The notes under the pieces: generated by a model | Database searches by the model: none | What the model was told of the DNA's origin: nothing | Seen by the model: the letters and a program-made list of their open reading frames with translations, nothing else | Shown: one piece after another, positions 25,277 to 32,447 of the stretch | Layout: each line of letters starts with the position of its first letter | Numbering within the stretch: position 1 is the first letter of the stretch | Made by a program: the position numbers and the translations under genes | Assembly: GCF_004353915.1 (NCBI RefSeq) | Contig: NZ_SMRP01000006.1 | Span: forward strand, 146,457 to 204,827 | DNA length: 58,371 nucleotides | Origin: Paraburkholderia silviterrae | Lineage (GTDB): Bacteria; Pseudomonadota; Gammaproteobacteria; Burkholderiales; Burkholderiaceae | Direction: 5' to 3'

Positions 25277-25570
25277 ATGACGCGCTACATGACACGTATT
25301 GAGTTGCACGAAAACGCTAGCAAACCCACGTCGAAGGATTACGACAAACTGCACGCCGCAATGGAGGCGAAGGGCTTCGCTCGCACCATCAAGGCCGGGA
25401 ATGGGACCGTCTACAAGCTCCCGACTGCGATGTACTACGCTGAATCCAGCTTGACGCCCGCAGAGGTGCTGAGGCACGCGGACGATGCAGCCAAATCCGT
25501 GTGGAAGAAGTATTCGGTCCTCACGAGCGAAGCGCCTACCAGCACGTGGGAGGGCCTCGACAAGGCGTAA
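25277..25570 (+). CDS. GhoS / DUF2622-like protein without a visible toxin partner
   Basis: 97 residues from ATG 25277 (AGGACTTGAA precedes it). MTRYMTRIELHENAS, DYDKLHAAMEAKGFARTI and VYKLPTAMYY fit the DUF2622 group annotated as type V antitoxin GhoS-like (an endoribonuclease that silences ghoT mRNA in E. coli). No GhoT-like small membrane toxin is adjacent. It is a rightward gene in an otherwise leftward region, lying between the end of the early leftward operon and the start of the late genes, so its transcript is antisense to any late leader RNA. Confidence 0.8.
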   Translation: MTRYMTRIELHENASKPTSKDYDKLHAAMEAKGFARTIKAGNGTVYKLPTAMYYAESSLTPAEVLRHADDAAKSVWKKYSVLTSEAPTSTWEGLDKA

Positions 25571-25585
25571 TCCGACGATGCGAAA

Positions 25586-25618
25586 CAAAAAAGCCCCGGT
25601 CGGTTAGGACTCGGGGCT
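25586..25618 (-). terminator. Intrinsic terminator of the early leftward operon
   Basis: Stem AGCCCCG / CGGGGCT (25592-25598 with 25612-25618) followed on the minus strand by a TTTTTT run (25592-25587). It lies 70 bases after the stop of the Q-like gene and so would end the early leftward transcript. Comparable in position to the lambda late terminator just downstream of the Q region. Confidence 0.75.
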
Positions 25619-25688
25619 CTGGGGACACTTATTCACAGTGTCAGATTGGGCGCTATATTGGGAGGAAAAATCCCAACCGTCAAGCGAT

Positions 25689-26468
25689 TTATTCTGGCTC
25701 GCCCACGAAACCGACGGTCGAAAGCAGATTGTCGATCTTTTTACGCGCCGCCGATTCAATGCCGTCAATCGCCGGCTGCGCCTCGCGCGTGCCCTTCGCG
25801 GGCTGAGCCTTTTGCCCGGAAAGCCACAGTTTGATGAGTTTCCGATGTGCGGTGACGGTGTTCTTGCTCACTGATGCCTTCTCGGCCAGCTGCTCGAGCT
25901 TTACCTTCACGCCGAATACCTCTTCGACGAGCTTGCGGCGCACCAGATAGTGCGAGAGGTGACCGCTGAGCGGCGTCAATGCCGCATGCGTGAGGTCTCG
26001 AATGGCGTCCTGCCATTCCGGATTCGGCGTATAGCCCGAGCAGCACGCATGCCGGCAATGGCACTGGAACGATTTCGGCGCGAAGCGCGCGACGACGACG
26101 GCACGCTCGACAATCGTCAGCTGCGCCAGCTCGACGTAGATTGAACTGCAGCGCCGCTGCTCTTCGAGGAAGATCAGCCCATTCTGCCCGGCCTCTTCGA
26201 GCTGCGCGATCTCCGCTAGAGTGTAGTTGGCGCGCGCCCATTCCCAGAGGCCGCGAAGATATTCGACGCTGTCTGATCCGTCGATGAATCGACGCACCAT
26301 CCCAGCCTGTCCAGCGCCGTCGTTCCCCGACAGTCCCTTACCCGTACGCGGCGAAGGCGCCGCGAGACGGTCCATGAGCGGGCGCCCTTGGCCGTGCATC
26401 GAATAGTTGAATGCGAACACGAGAGCGTCTTGCGGCGTGCGGAATAGTTTTTCAGTGGTCTCGCTCAT
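25689..26468 (-). CDS. Q-like late regulator candidate: zinc cluster plus helix-turn-helix protein
   Basis: 259 residues. N-terminus LFRTPQDALVFAFNYSMHGQ is a conserved opening in Burkholderiales phage proteins of this position. Residues ~135-150 hold CHCRHACCSG, a probable zinc site, and residues ~200-222 (LEQLAEKASVSKNTVTAHRK) a helix-turn-helix. Last gene of the early leftward operon, just before a terminator and the late genes: the position of Q in lambda. A late antiterminator or activator role is inferred from zinc-HTH layout and synteny; sequence similarity to known Q families was not demonstrable. Confidence 0.8.
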   Translation of the reverse strand: MSETTEKLFRTPQDALVFAFNYSMHGQGRPLMDRLAAPSPRTGKGLSGNDGAGQAGMVRRFIDGSDSVEYLRGLWEWARANYTLAEIAQLEEAGQNGLIFLEEQRRCSSIYVELAQLTIVERAVVVARFAPKSFQCHCRHACCSGYTPNPEWQDAIRDLTHAALTPLSGHLSHYLVRRKLVEEVFGVKVKLEQLAEKASVSKNTVTAHRKLIKLWLSGQKAQPAKGTREAQPAIDGIESAARKKIDNLLSTVGFVGEPE

Positions 26469-26668
26469 CGGCTGGCCTTTTTGAGTTGCATGTTTTTCAG
26501 TTGCTCGATTCGTTCGCTTTGCGCGTGCAGAGTCTCGTTGAGCAGCCAGAGCGCGGATGCCGAGATCGTCACCGGGTCCTCGGGACGCCCCGCACGCACG
26601 GCGCGCGAGGCCTCACGCAGTGCGCTTTCGAGATCCGTGCGCTGGCCGCGCGCCGGCTGGCGGTTCAA
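26465..26668 (-). CDS. Small helical hypothetical protein
   Basis: 67 residues if started at TTG 26668, which overlaps the stop of the upstream gene (TTGA); no ATG fits. Contains DLESALREASRAVRAGRPED and a helix ETLHAQSERIEQLKNMQLKK, possibly coiled coil. No family recognised. Overlaps the Q-like gene start by 4 bases, so translation is coupled. Confidence 0.6.
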   Translation of the reverse strand: MNRQPARGQRTDLESALREASRAVRAGRPEDPVTISASALWLLNETLHAQSERIEQLKNMQLKKASR

Positions 26669-26991
26669 ACGCGGAGCTCCATCACGCCTGACTCGAAGAA
26701 GTCGCGCAGCGTCTTGCGGTTCTTGCTCAGCCGCGCGATGCAGCGCAAGTACTCCTCGTCGACCCATGCCGACTTCGGCGCTTCGATGCCGGCCCGTCGA
26801 TCCTCGGGCACATAAACCTCGACCTCGGCACGCTCCGGGTCCAGCGTGCCGTCCGCCAGCTGCATCCGCCTCACGACGCGCACGCGCGCGATGTATTCGG
26901 CGAAGCCGGGTACATAAGCAAGCCGACTGCGGCCGCGCCCATATGTGGTGGGCACGATTGTGGGAACGTCCGTCGTCAGCACCATCGTCAT
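26665..26991 (-). CDS. Hypothetical phage protein
   Basis: 108 residues. ATG 26991 overlaps the previous stop (ATGA); a second ATG two codons later is possible. C-terminal KSAWVDEEYLRCIARLSKNR and KTLRDFFESGVMEL suggest a compact helical end. No family recognised; middle part of the early leftward operon. Confidence 0.72.
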   Translation of the reverse strand: MTMVLTTDVPTIVPTTYGRGRSRLAYVPGFAEYIARVRVVRRMQLADGTLDPERAEVEVYVPEDRRAGIEAPKSAWVDEEYLRCIARLSKNRKTLRDFFESGVMELRV

Positions 26992-27290
26992 CGCGCTTCC
27001 CCGTAAAGGCGCTCGATCGTCGCGTTGAGCAGATCGATCTGTGTCATCTTCAAAATGCGTAGGTAGGTCTGGTCGCCATGCACGCCATTCCTGCCTTGAT
27101 GGCAGTCGTCGTGGCAAAGAGGGATCGTGCAGAAGTCGCCGGCGCGCTGCGCACCGCCGTGGCCGATGCGGACGTGGTGCACGTCGGTCTTCGATTCTTG
27201 GGTGCGCCCGAGCAGCGTGCAGCAGATGCAAGCCATCTTCGAGACGCGACCCATGTGTGCGCTCTCGCGCTTGTTCGGACGGTGCTTCAC
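26988..27290 (-). CDS. Ref-like / HNH-type recombination nuclease
   Basis: 100 residues. CICCTLLGRTQES, DVHHVRIGHGGAQRAGDF and IPLCHDDCHQGRNGVHG match the Ref (recombination enhancement function) nuclease group of phage P1 and relatives, with HNH-like metal ligands (two Cys, HH, C-x-x-x-CH). Ref cuts DNA at RecA-made D-loops. Overlaps both neighbours by 4 bases. A later Met (residue 13) is an alternative start. Confidence 0.82.
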   Translation of the reverse strand: MKHRPNKRESAHMGRVSKMACICCTLLGRTQESKTDVHHVRIGHGGAQRAGDFCTIPLCHDDCHQGRNGVHGDQTYLRILKMTQIDLLNATIERLYGEAR

Positions 27291-27940
27291 GCTGCGATTT
27301 GCTGGCGGAGGGTTGCGAACGGATCGAAGCGGCCGCTGCGCACGCGCGCGCGGGCCCGCGTATGCCGTGAGACGACGGCCGGCGCCTTGGGCGCGGGGCG
27401 CGCGACGTCCGGAGCGCTGCCGAGCGTCCAGAGCGCCTCCAGGCCACCGCTGGCCGTGTGTCCATAGTCGCCGATGCGCGTGCGCTTTCCGTGCTGCTTG
27501 AGCAGCGCTCGCTTCGTGGCGGAGATCGACGCGTTGAGCTCAGCGGCCAGTTCACGAATGCTGGCCATCCGTCCGCCAGCCAATGCGCGCTCGGCGCGAT
27601 AGAAAATCAGCGAGCGGCCGTAGACGCGATCCACGTCCTGATTCACGATTCCGAGGCGCGCCGCTTCCTGCTTCGCCGCGCTGTATGTGCGATGCGGAAG
27701 AAGTCGCCCGACGCCGTGCTTTACCGCCTCGTCCGAACTGTAGATACGGCGCAGAATCGCATGTTCGCGAGCCGTCCACGCGTCCTCGCGCAGTCTGAGT
27801 TTGAGAGCGCGCCACGCGTGCTGGCGGGCAGCCGCATGTGTGCGCCCGGGCAGGCGATGCATCTCATCGATGAGCGATACGCCGCGTCGCGCTAAGTCAC
27901 GCAGCACGTCGTCTTCCTCGCGCGTCCAGAACTGCCTCAC
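27287..27940 (-). CDS. Putative DNA-binding protein with Myb/SANT-like repeats
   Basis: 217 residues from GTG 27940 overlapping the upstream stop (GTGA). Two similar blocks begin FWTREEDDVLRDLARRGVS and AWTAREHAILRRIYSSDEAV, each a W-T-x-x-E/D type Myb-like repeat, followed by a third HTH-like segment (SIRELAAELNASISATKRAL). Likely DNA binding; target unknown. Basic C-terminus (RHTRARARVRSGRFDPF). Confidence 0.75.
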   Translation of the reverse strand: MRQFWTREEDDVLRDLARRGVSLIDEMHRLPGRTHAAARQHAWRALKLRLREDAWTAREHAILRRIYSSDEAVKHGVGRLLPHRTYSAAKQEAARLGIVNQDVDRVYGRSLIFYRAERALAGGRMASIRELAAELNASISATKRALLKQHGKRTRIGDYGHTASGGLEALWTLGSAPDVARPAPKAPAVVSRHTRARARVRSGRFDPFATLRQQIAA

Positions 27941-28323
27941 GATGCCTCCCGACGCGCGAGGCGTTCGATATCGAGATCGTCCTGCGTCATGCCGCTGACG
28001 GCCACCACGCCGCCTCCAGGCACGAGGCGTACGGCTTCGAGTTTCGCCGCCAGCGTGTCGCGGCCCCACGCCAACGCCTTCGCGACCTGCTGGCGGCCGG
28101 TCGTCACGTCTTCGAACTTGAAGCCGTCGACAGTGATGTAGATGTCGAAGCCATCGCGCTCGATCGTGATGCGCCCGAACTCGGTGAGATCGCGATAATC
28201 GGTCTCCGAGTCTTTCAGGACCATGCCGTGCGTGCGGCACCGCGGCTTACCGGACGGCGGCGCGTCGGGGGCGCCGGCGCCAGTTTCGCCCGGCACGTCT
28301 CTTTTGCTGATGTGCATCGCCAA
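27937..28323 (-). CDS. Hypothetical phage protein
   Basis: 128 residues. Contains CRTHGMVLKDSETDYRDLTE and GRITIERDGFDIYITVDGFK, then a helix ending in RLARREAS. A second Met (residue 3) is an alternative start. No family recognised. Coupled to the downstream Myb-like gene. Confidence 0.72.
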   Translation of the reverse strand: MAMHISKRDVPGETGAGAPDAPPSGKPRCRTHGMVLKDSETDYRDLTEFGRITIERDGFDIYITVDGFKFEDVTTGRQQVAKALAWGRDTLAAKLEAVRLVPGGGVVAVSGMTQDDLDIERLARREAS

Positions 28324-28383
28324 TCCTCGTTCGTGAGCTTTTGAGTACTCGCCGGCGCGCGGCCGGCGACGCTGGTTCGGCGG

Positions 28384-29058
28384 TCAGGCCTTCGTGAAGT
28401 CGACGTAGTACTTGTCGCCCGGGGTGAACTTGCCGTGCAGCTCGGGATTCGCCACGTAGATCGAGAGGTCTGCCTGCGGCGAAAACTTCGCGTAGGTGTT
28501 GTCCTCGTCGCCGCCGTCGTCCGGATAGGCCGTGTTCTTCGGTACCGCGCGGAACTTCAGCGTCTCGCCGCCTTGGTGCTGCGTCACGGACTCCACAACC
28601 ATCTTTGCTCGCATCGTCGTCATCTGTTGCTCCTGGGGTGGTTGATCACCAGCGACGGCTGGTGAGGTCTTCTGTGCGCCAGCCGCGAGGGCTGACACGC
28701 TGAATCGATAATTGGCGTCGTGCCATTGAGAGGCGACGAGCTGCGCGGGCAGCGCCATTGCGCCGGCAACTGCGCGCGCCGCGATCTCGACCTCTTTGGC
28801 GCGCACCGCGTCGACGCGTGAGCAATGGCCGGCCGGCGCGCCCAACGCGCCCCATGCTTCTTCACGAGACATCAGGCCAGCTGCGCGCGATGCAAGCATG
28901 GAAGCGGAAAGCAGCGTCTGTATTGGCTTTCCGATCTCCGCGGGGCCCGAATCCGCCAGCGCGCGCGCCGCGTCCGCGATCTGTTTGCGGATGCGCTCGA
29001 GCCCAGCGCGGCGCGCGGTCATCGCGCTCAGGTACACGCGTGTGGTTCCCTTAGACAC
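28384..29058 (-). CDS. Hypothetical protein, apparently two phage proteins fused in frame
   Basis: 224 residues from GTG 29058, which overlaps the stop of the upstream gene. The N-terminal ~145 residues are a helical A/R-rich protein (RIRKQIADAARALADSG, GLMSREEAWGALGAPAG). The C-terminal 79 residues (MTTMRAKMVVESVTQHQGGE, FTPGDKYYVDFTKA) form a compact beta protein of a kind common by itself in Burkholderia phages. An AGGAG site lies in front of its ATG at 28623, so it may be made separately as well. No stop separates the two parts. Start of the N-terminal part is uncertain (ATG 29022 possible). Confidence 0.6.
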   Translation of the reverse strand: MSKGTTRVYLSAMTARRAGLERIRKQIADAARALADSGPAEIGKPIQTLLSASMLASRAAGLMSREEAWGALGAPAGHCSRVDAVRAKEVEIAARAVAGAMALPAQLVASQWHDANYRFSVSALAAGAQKTSPAVAGDQPPQEQQMTTMRAKMVVESVTQHQGGETLKFRAVPKNTAYPDDGGDEDNTYAKFSPQADLSIYVANPELHGKFTPGDKYYVDFTKA

Positions 29059-29254
29059 GGCGGTAATCCGTCCGCGTATCGAAACGCGCGTTGTCGGCAT
29101 AACCCGAGCAATCGACGAACATCCTCGGGAAACCGTCGCGCGAAGGGTCGCCGGACGGAAAACTCTTGAAGCCCCACTGCTTCAAGGCATATGCCTCGAG
29201 CTCGGTCTCGGGCCGAATCTCAAGCGTGCCGTCTGAGCTGATAGTGGCTTTCAT
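29051..29254 (-). CDS. Small hypothetical protein
   Basis: 67 residues. AAGGAG precedes the ATG. Begins MKATISSDGTLEIRPETELE and contains YALKQWGFKSFPSGD. A short beta-helix fold seems likely. No family recognised. Confidence 0.7.
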   Translation of the reverse strand: MKATISSDGTLEIRPETELEAYALKQWGFKSFPSGDPSRDGFPRMFVDCSGYADNARFDTRTDYRRV

Positions 29255-29502
29255 CGGAGCTGCTCCTTGATTCGCGCGAGCGTCTCGGGACCCATCACCA
29301 GCGTGTGATCGCCGATCTTGTAGATCTCGCGCTTCGTGCCGAAGAACTCGACCATCCAAGCGTTCAGGTCGTCGACGAACGCCTGCGGCATCAGCGCCGC
29401 GAACGAGGGCGAAACGTGCATGCGCGGCACGCGGTCGTATTGCTCGTTCACGATGACCTGCATGCCGTTGAGGGTGCTACGCAAGCCGGCGCCGGGAATC
29501 AT
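29251..29502 (-). CDS. Small hypothetical protein
   Basis: 83 residues. Contains VIVNEQYDRVPRMHVSPSFA and LNAWMVEFFGTKREIY, ends in a charged helix. Overlaps the genes on both sides by 4 bases. No family recognised. Confidence 0.7.
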   Translation of the reverse strand: MIPGAGLRSTLNGMQVIVNEQYDRVPRMHVSPSFAALMPQAFVDDLNAWMVEFFGTKREIYKIGDHTLVMGPETLARIKEQLR

Positions 29503-29741
29503 GCCGTTACCTCGTCGCGTTGCTCGTCGTGCACCGGCAAGCCGCCGATCGGGCGCAGCATCGATTCGGGGATCGGCAGAGCGTCGAAGCCCGATTCCCG
29601 CATGCGCGCATTCGTGCAGTTCCAAGCCGCGCCGAACTCGGCGAACGGTGCGGCCGGCGAAACGAGCTCGACGACCTGGTCGTTGCAGCCCGCAACAGGG
29701 CAACCTTTTACGACTGCGAGAATTCCCGGTCTGAAGTTCAT
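29499..29741 (-). CDS. Small hypothetical protein
   Basis: 80 residues. VKGCPVAGCNDQVVELVSPA suggests a two-Cys turn; rest contains NARMRESGFDALPIPESM. No family recognised. Coupled to neighbours by 4-base overlaps. Confidence 0.68.
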   Translation of the reverse strand: MNFRPGILAVVKGCPVAGCNDQVVELVSPAAPFAEFGAAWNCTNARMRESGFDALPIPESMLRPIGGLPVHDEQRDEVTA

Positions 29742-30157
29742 ATGCCTCCCTTCTTCGCCGCGCGGCGGCGGTCGTCGATCGTGCGATTGATCATGGTTCC
29801 CCCGAGACCGTCAGTGGCGCGGATGCCTTCGCCGCAGTGCGGGCAACACGGCACCATCGTCCGGCTGCGCCAGGCGCGCTCGACGCGTTGTGCAGCGGTC
29901 AGATGCAGATCTCGCTCGCGCGCCTCGGCATGCTGGCGCTCGCGCGCGTTGATCTTCGCGAGCGCGCGCTCGTATTGCTCGATGAAAAGCGTCAGCGTCC
30001 AGTACGCATCGAGCTGCAGGCCGCAATCAGCGCAGCGCACGATCGAACCCACGTCGTCGAGGTCGAGGCGCATGTGCCTGCAGCTGGCCGCCGGACGGGG
30101 CGCATGGCGCGACTGGCGCTGCACGCGGAGCTCGTCGATGTCGATGACATTGCTCAT
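29738..30157 (-). CDS. Zinc-binding hypothetical protein
   Basis: 139 residues. Cys pairs CRHMRLDL...VRCADCGLQLDAYW and MVPCCPHCGEGIRATDG give two probable zinc sites joined by a helical region (LFIEQYERALAKINARERQ). The C-terminus is basic. ATG 30157 overlaps the O-like stop. A nucleic-acid-binding or transcription-accessory role is possible but not shown. Confidence 0.78.
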   Translation of the reverse strand: MSNVIDIDELRVQRQSRHAPRPAASCRHMRLDLDDVGSIVRCADCGLQLDAYWTLTLFIEQYERALAKINARERQHAEARERDLHLTAAQRVERAWRSRTMVPCCPHCGEGIRATDGLGGTMINRTIDDRRRAAKKGGI

Positions 30158-31248
30158 ACGCCGAAATCCGCGGGAAGAAGATCGTCGAAGAACTCGACGA
30201 TCTGCCGGTACCGGCCGCCGCCCTGCTCGCGCTTGAGGACATATTCGATCCACGGTCCGCGGCCCGAGGCCTGCGCCACGCGCACGAGGTAATCCGGCGT
30301 CGTCTCATTCGGGCGGCGCTCGACGCAGACGCGCTTGCCCTGCGCGCCGATCCCCGAATCGCTCATGTACCAGGGTGCCGACGTGCTGGCGGACGATGCC
30401 TCGGCCACACTGGCGGTTTTGCCCTCCGCCAGCACTTCGCCGACGAATCGGTCGAGGAACTTCGGATAGATGCGGCGCGTGTCACTCGTTCGATCGCGGG
30501 CAGCCAATGCGCGCTGACAAGCGACGGCCAGCTGCTCGGGCGTCACGCCCTTCCCGACCCACGTCAGCACATGGACGCGGTCCGCCAGCGGATCGATCTC
30601 GAGTTTCGGATCGGCCTGAAGCACGGCGAGCAATTTCGCCTCTGCGTCCGGCGGCGCGACATCGCCTTCCGGGTTTTCCGGGTTGCCTATTTTTTGAGCA
30701 GCAGCAGCGGCGGTTCCATCGCGCACTTCTGCTGCTGCATTTAATGCAGGGTTAACTGCAGTATTAGACTGAACCTCGTTCAGTGCCTTTCTGTCGTCAG
30801 GTTCAGTGCCTTCTGGAACGACGTTCAGTGCCTTTTCTGAAGGTACTGAACCTCCTTCAGTGCCTTTATCCACAGGGCACTGAACGTCCTTCAGTGCCTT
30901 TTTCCCACGCCCCTTTTTCGAAGGCACTGAACCAGATTCAGTGCCTTTCGGAACGCGCTCGCGGATCTCGAAACCTTCCGGCACGCGCGGGTAGTACTGG
31001 TTCCTCGCCCACTTTTGGCCACCGTAGCCGTGCTTCGTGACCGTCAGCCAGCCGAGCGCCGCAGCGTCGCGCAGGTGCGTGACGACGGCACGCTCGGACA
31101 GGCCTGTTTCGTCCGCCAGCAATGCGGTCGACGGATACGCGGGCTCGCCGGCGTCATTGATGTGGCATGAGAGGGTGAGAAGCACGAACCGCGTCGTCGG
31201 CGGCAGCGTCGAATTGATGATGGCCTGACGCCATGTCCATGGTTTCAT
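30154..31248 (-). CDS. Replication initiator, lambda O-like, with origin iterons inside the gene
   Basis: 364 residues. Winged helix at ~10-75 (PPTTRFVLLTLSCHINDAGE, TALLADETGLSERAVVTHLR) as in phage O-like proteins. Residues ~100-160 are encoded by the repeated iterons and hence have repeated KGTE(S/G)GSVPS and KAL-type peptides. The C-terminal half (ADRVHVLTWVGKGVTPEQLA, YPKFLDRFVGEVL) is a typical helicase-loader contact region. The gene therefore carries its own origin, as in lambda. Overlaps the nuclease gene upstream by 4 bases. Confidence 0.85.
   Translation of the reverse strand: MKPWTWRQAIINSTLPPTTRFVLLTLSCHINDAGEPAYPSTALLADETGLSERAVVTHLRDAAALGWLTVTKHGYGGQKWARNQYYPRVPEGFEIRERVPKGTESGSVPSKKGRGKKALKDVQCPVDKGTEGGSVPSEKALNVVPEGTEPDDRKALNEVQSNTAVNPALNAAAEVRDGTAAAAAQKIGNPENPEGDVAPPDAEAKLLAVLQADPKLEIDPLADRVHVLTWVGKGVTPEQLAVACQRALAARDRTSDTRRIYPKFLDRFVGEVLAEGKTASVAEASSASTSAPWYMSDSGIGAQGKRVCVERRPNETTPDYLVRVAQASGRGPWIEYVLKREQGGGRYRQIVEFFDDLLPADFGV
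30737..30948. other. Phage replication origin: nine TTCAGTGCCTT iterons and an AT-rich stretch
   Basis: TTCAGTGCC(TT) copies start at 30779, 30802, 30824, 30856, 30890 and 30937; inverted copies at 30840-30850 (one mismatch), 30876-30884 and 30921-30931. An AT-rich stretch with TTAATG, GTTAAC and TATTAG lies at 30737-30767, on the downstream side in the gene, the same order as in lambda ori. A perfect DnaA box sits among the iterons (30866-30874). The whole element is coding for the O-like protein. Confidence 0.85.
30866..30874 (+). promoter_or_regulatory. DnaA box inside the iteron array
   Basis: TTATCCACA, an exact match to the bacterial DnaA consensus TTATNCACA, placed between the fifth and sixth iterons. 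Suggests host DnaA may take part in opening the phage origin, unlike lambda. Confidence 0.65.
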
Positions 31249-31832
31249 GAGGCGGCGCCTTCACGGATGTGGCGCGGGATGCGGCGCTGGGCGTCCATGC
31301 GCTGCTCCCAGTAGCGGTAGTAGAGGTTTTTGTGCCACTTGCCGAGCACGGCCGCCGGCAGCTTCTCGCGCCCGAGCACGTGCGGTGCGCGTGCGACGAC
31401 GATCTCGAAGCTGTCAGGCCGGGTCGGCCCAGACCACGATGCGTAGTCCGGCCGACGCGCTCGCACGTGCCAGACGCCGGCCGCCGCGGGCACCCATTCG
31501 GGAATGCCGAGGTGCTCGGGAACAACGTAGACGAAGCGCGTGATCCACGCGGGCATGCCCACCCACTTCGGCTTCGAGAGATCCTTGCGCCAGTCCGCCA
31601 GCGAGATCTTTACCTCGAGCTCAGTGGCATAGCCTGCGCGAGTGACCATCACGAAGTCGGCGCGATATTCGCCGAGCCCGCGGCCGCCCGCGCCGAGCGA
31701 ATAGCGGACTGAGGCCTCAGGAATGAGCGTGTTCGCGCGGTGGTCGACATGGCGCTGAATCGCCGCCTCGATGAGGCCGGCGTTGAACTGCGCAGCGCGA
31801 GCGCGCGCAGCAGCGCTATCAGGCTTCGCCAT
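31245..31832 (-). CDS. MmcB-like / PD-(D/E)XK-type nuclease fold protein
   Basis: 195 residues from ATG 31832. RADFVMVTRAGYATELEVKIS has the Asp...E-x-K arrangement of restriction-like nucleases, followed by DWRKDLSKPKWVG, as in MmcB-related DNA-repair nucleases. The N-terminal helix has Arg-rich character. It lies directly upstream of the O-like gene in the operon, so a role at replication or recombination is likely. A longer upstream frame overlaps the HTH gene. Confidence 0.75.
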   Translation of the reverse strand: MAKPDSAAARARAAQFNAGLIEAAIQRHVDHRANTLIPEASVRYSLGAGGRGLGEYRADFVMVTRAGYATELEVKISLADWRKDLSKPKWVGMPAWITRFVYVVPEHLGIPEWVPAAAGVWHVRARRPDYASWSGPTRPDSFEIVVARAPHVLGREKLPAAVLGKWHKNLYYRYWEQRMDAQRRIPRHIREGAAS

Positions 31833-32425
31833 CGGTTGCTCGCGCGACGCCAACGTTGACGCGGTAATGCACGAGACGGCCGTCGCGCAGCTCCTCGACA
31901 AGGCCGAGCCCGACGAGCGTCGCCAGTTGCTGCCGCACGCCGCTGGTCGAGAGGCCGCAGAGATACGCGAGGCGCGCGATCGACGGACTGCACTCGCGCG
32001 TGGTCTGCACGCTCAGATGCGACAGACAAAGCAAAACGAGCTTCTGCATGCCGCGAAGCTCGATATCCCAGGCTTGATTGGTCAGGTGGTGAGACATCCA
32101 GTCCCCATGGCTTGTTAACCGCTTCGGCGATCGGACTTCGCTGGGTGGGCGGCGCGGGCAGCGAAAGGTCGCGCCTGTCGATGGCATCGCGGTCGGTTTC
32201 CACGCGACGCAGGTTGACGTCCGGAATCACGCCCTCTTCCTGGACGGTCTTCGGGATCTTCCCGGCGAAGCCGAGCATCTTCACGCCGCGAACGACCCAG
32301 ACCGGCTTGTGCATGATCTCGGTCCACTGGCTGTCGAGCTCGACAACGCTGACGACTGCACCGTCGTTCGCGGTGCCAGTGTTCACGACACGCGCGATGT
32401 CTCCCGCTTCAACGTTCATTGGCAT
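31649..32425 (-). CDS. Hypothetical phage protein with unresolved C-terminal end
   Basis: Real homologue-like part: residues 1-~95 (MNVEAGDIARVVNTGTANDG, EIMHKPVWVVRGVKMLGFAG, EGVIPDVNLRRVETDRDAID), a compact beta protein common in Burkholderia phages, starting at ATG 32419 or 32425. The frame stays open to 31649, running through the whole HTH gene and part of the nuclease gene in another frame. Such an overlap is unlikely to be translated as one functional protein; a single-base shift would end it at a TAA near 32115. End coordinate is therefore low confidence. Confidence 0.5.
   Translation of the reverse strand: MPMNVEAGDIARVVNTGTANDGAVVSVVELDSQWTEIMHKPVWVVRGVKMLGFAGKIPKTVQEEGVIPDVNLRRVETDRDAIDRRDLSLPAPPTQRSPIAEAVNKPWGLDVSPPDQSSLGYRASRHAEARFALSVASERADHARVQSVDRAPRVSLRPLDQRRAAATGDARRARPCRGAARRPSRALPRQRWRRASNRWRSLIALLRALALRSSTPASSRRRFSAMSTTARTRSFLRPQSAIRSARAAAGSANIAPTS
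31819..32097 (-). CDS. Winged-helix DNA-binding protein
   Basis: 92 residues from ATG 32097. QKLVLLCLSHLSVQTTRECS, IARLAYLCGLSTSGVRQQLA and VEELRDGRLVHYRVN form a winged helix. Operates next to replication genes and may help origin binding or regulate the operon. Overlaps the nuclease start by 14 bases. Confidence 0.78.
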   Translation of the reverse strand: MSHHLTNQAWDIELRGMQKLVLLCLSHLSVQTTRECSPSIARLAYLCGLSTSGVRQQLATLVGLGLVEELRDGRLVHYRVNVGVARATDGEA

Positions 32426-32447
32426 CCCCGAAGCCGTGAACGGCGCG

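Noticed and set aside
25629..25637. DnaA-like TTATTCACA in the gap after the Q-like gene
   Set aside because: A single box without iterons or AT-rich partner. Kept only as a note; the iteron array at 30779-30948 is the stronger origin.
30779..30948. CRISPR-like array
   Set aside because: The repeats are only 9-12 bases, partly inverted, and lie within the O-like gene, so they are iterons. No other CRISPR-like pattern was seen in the window.
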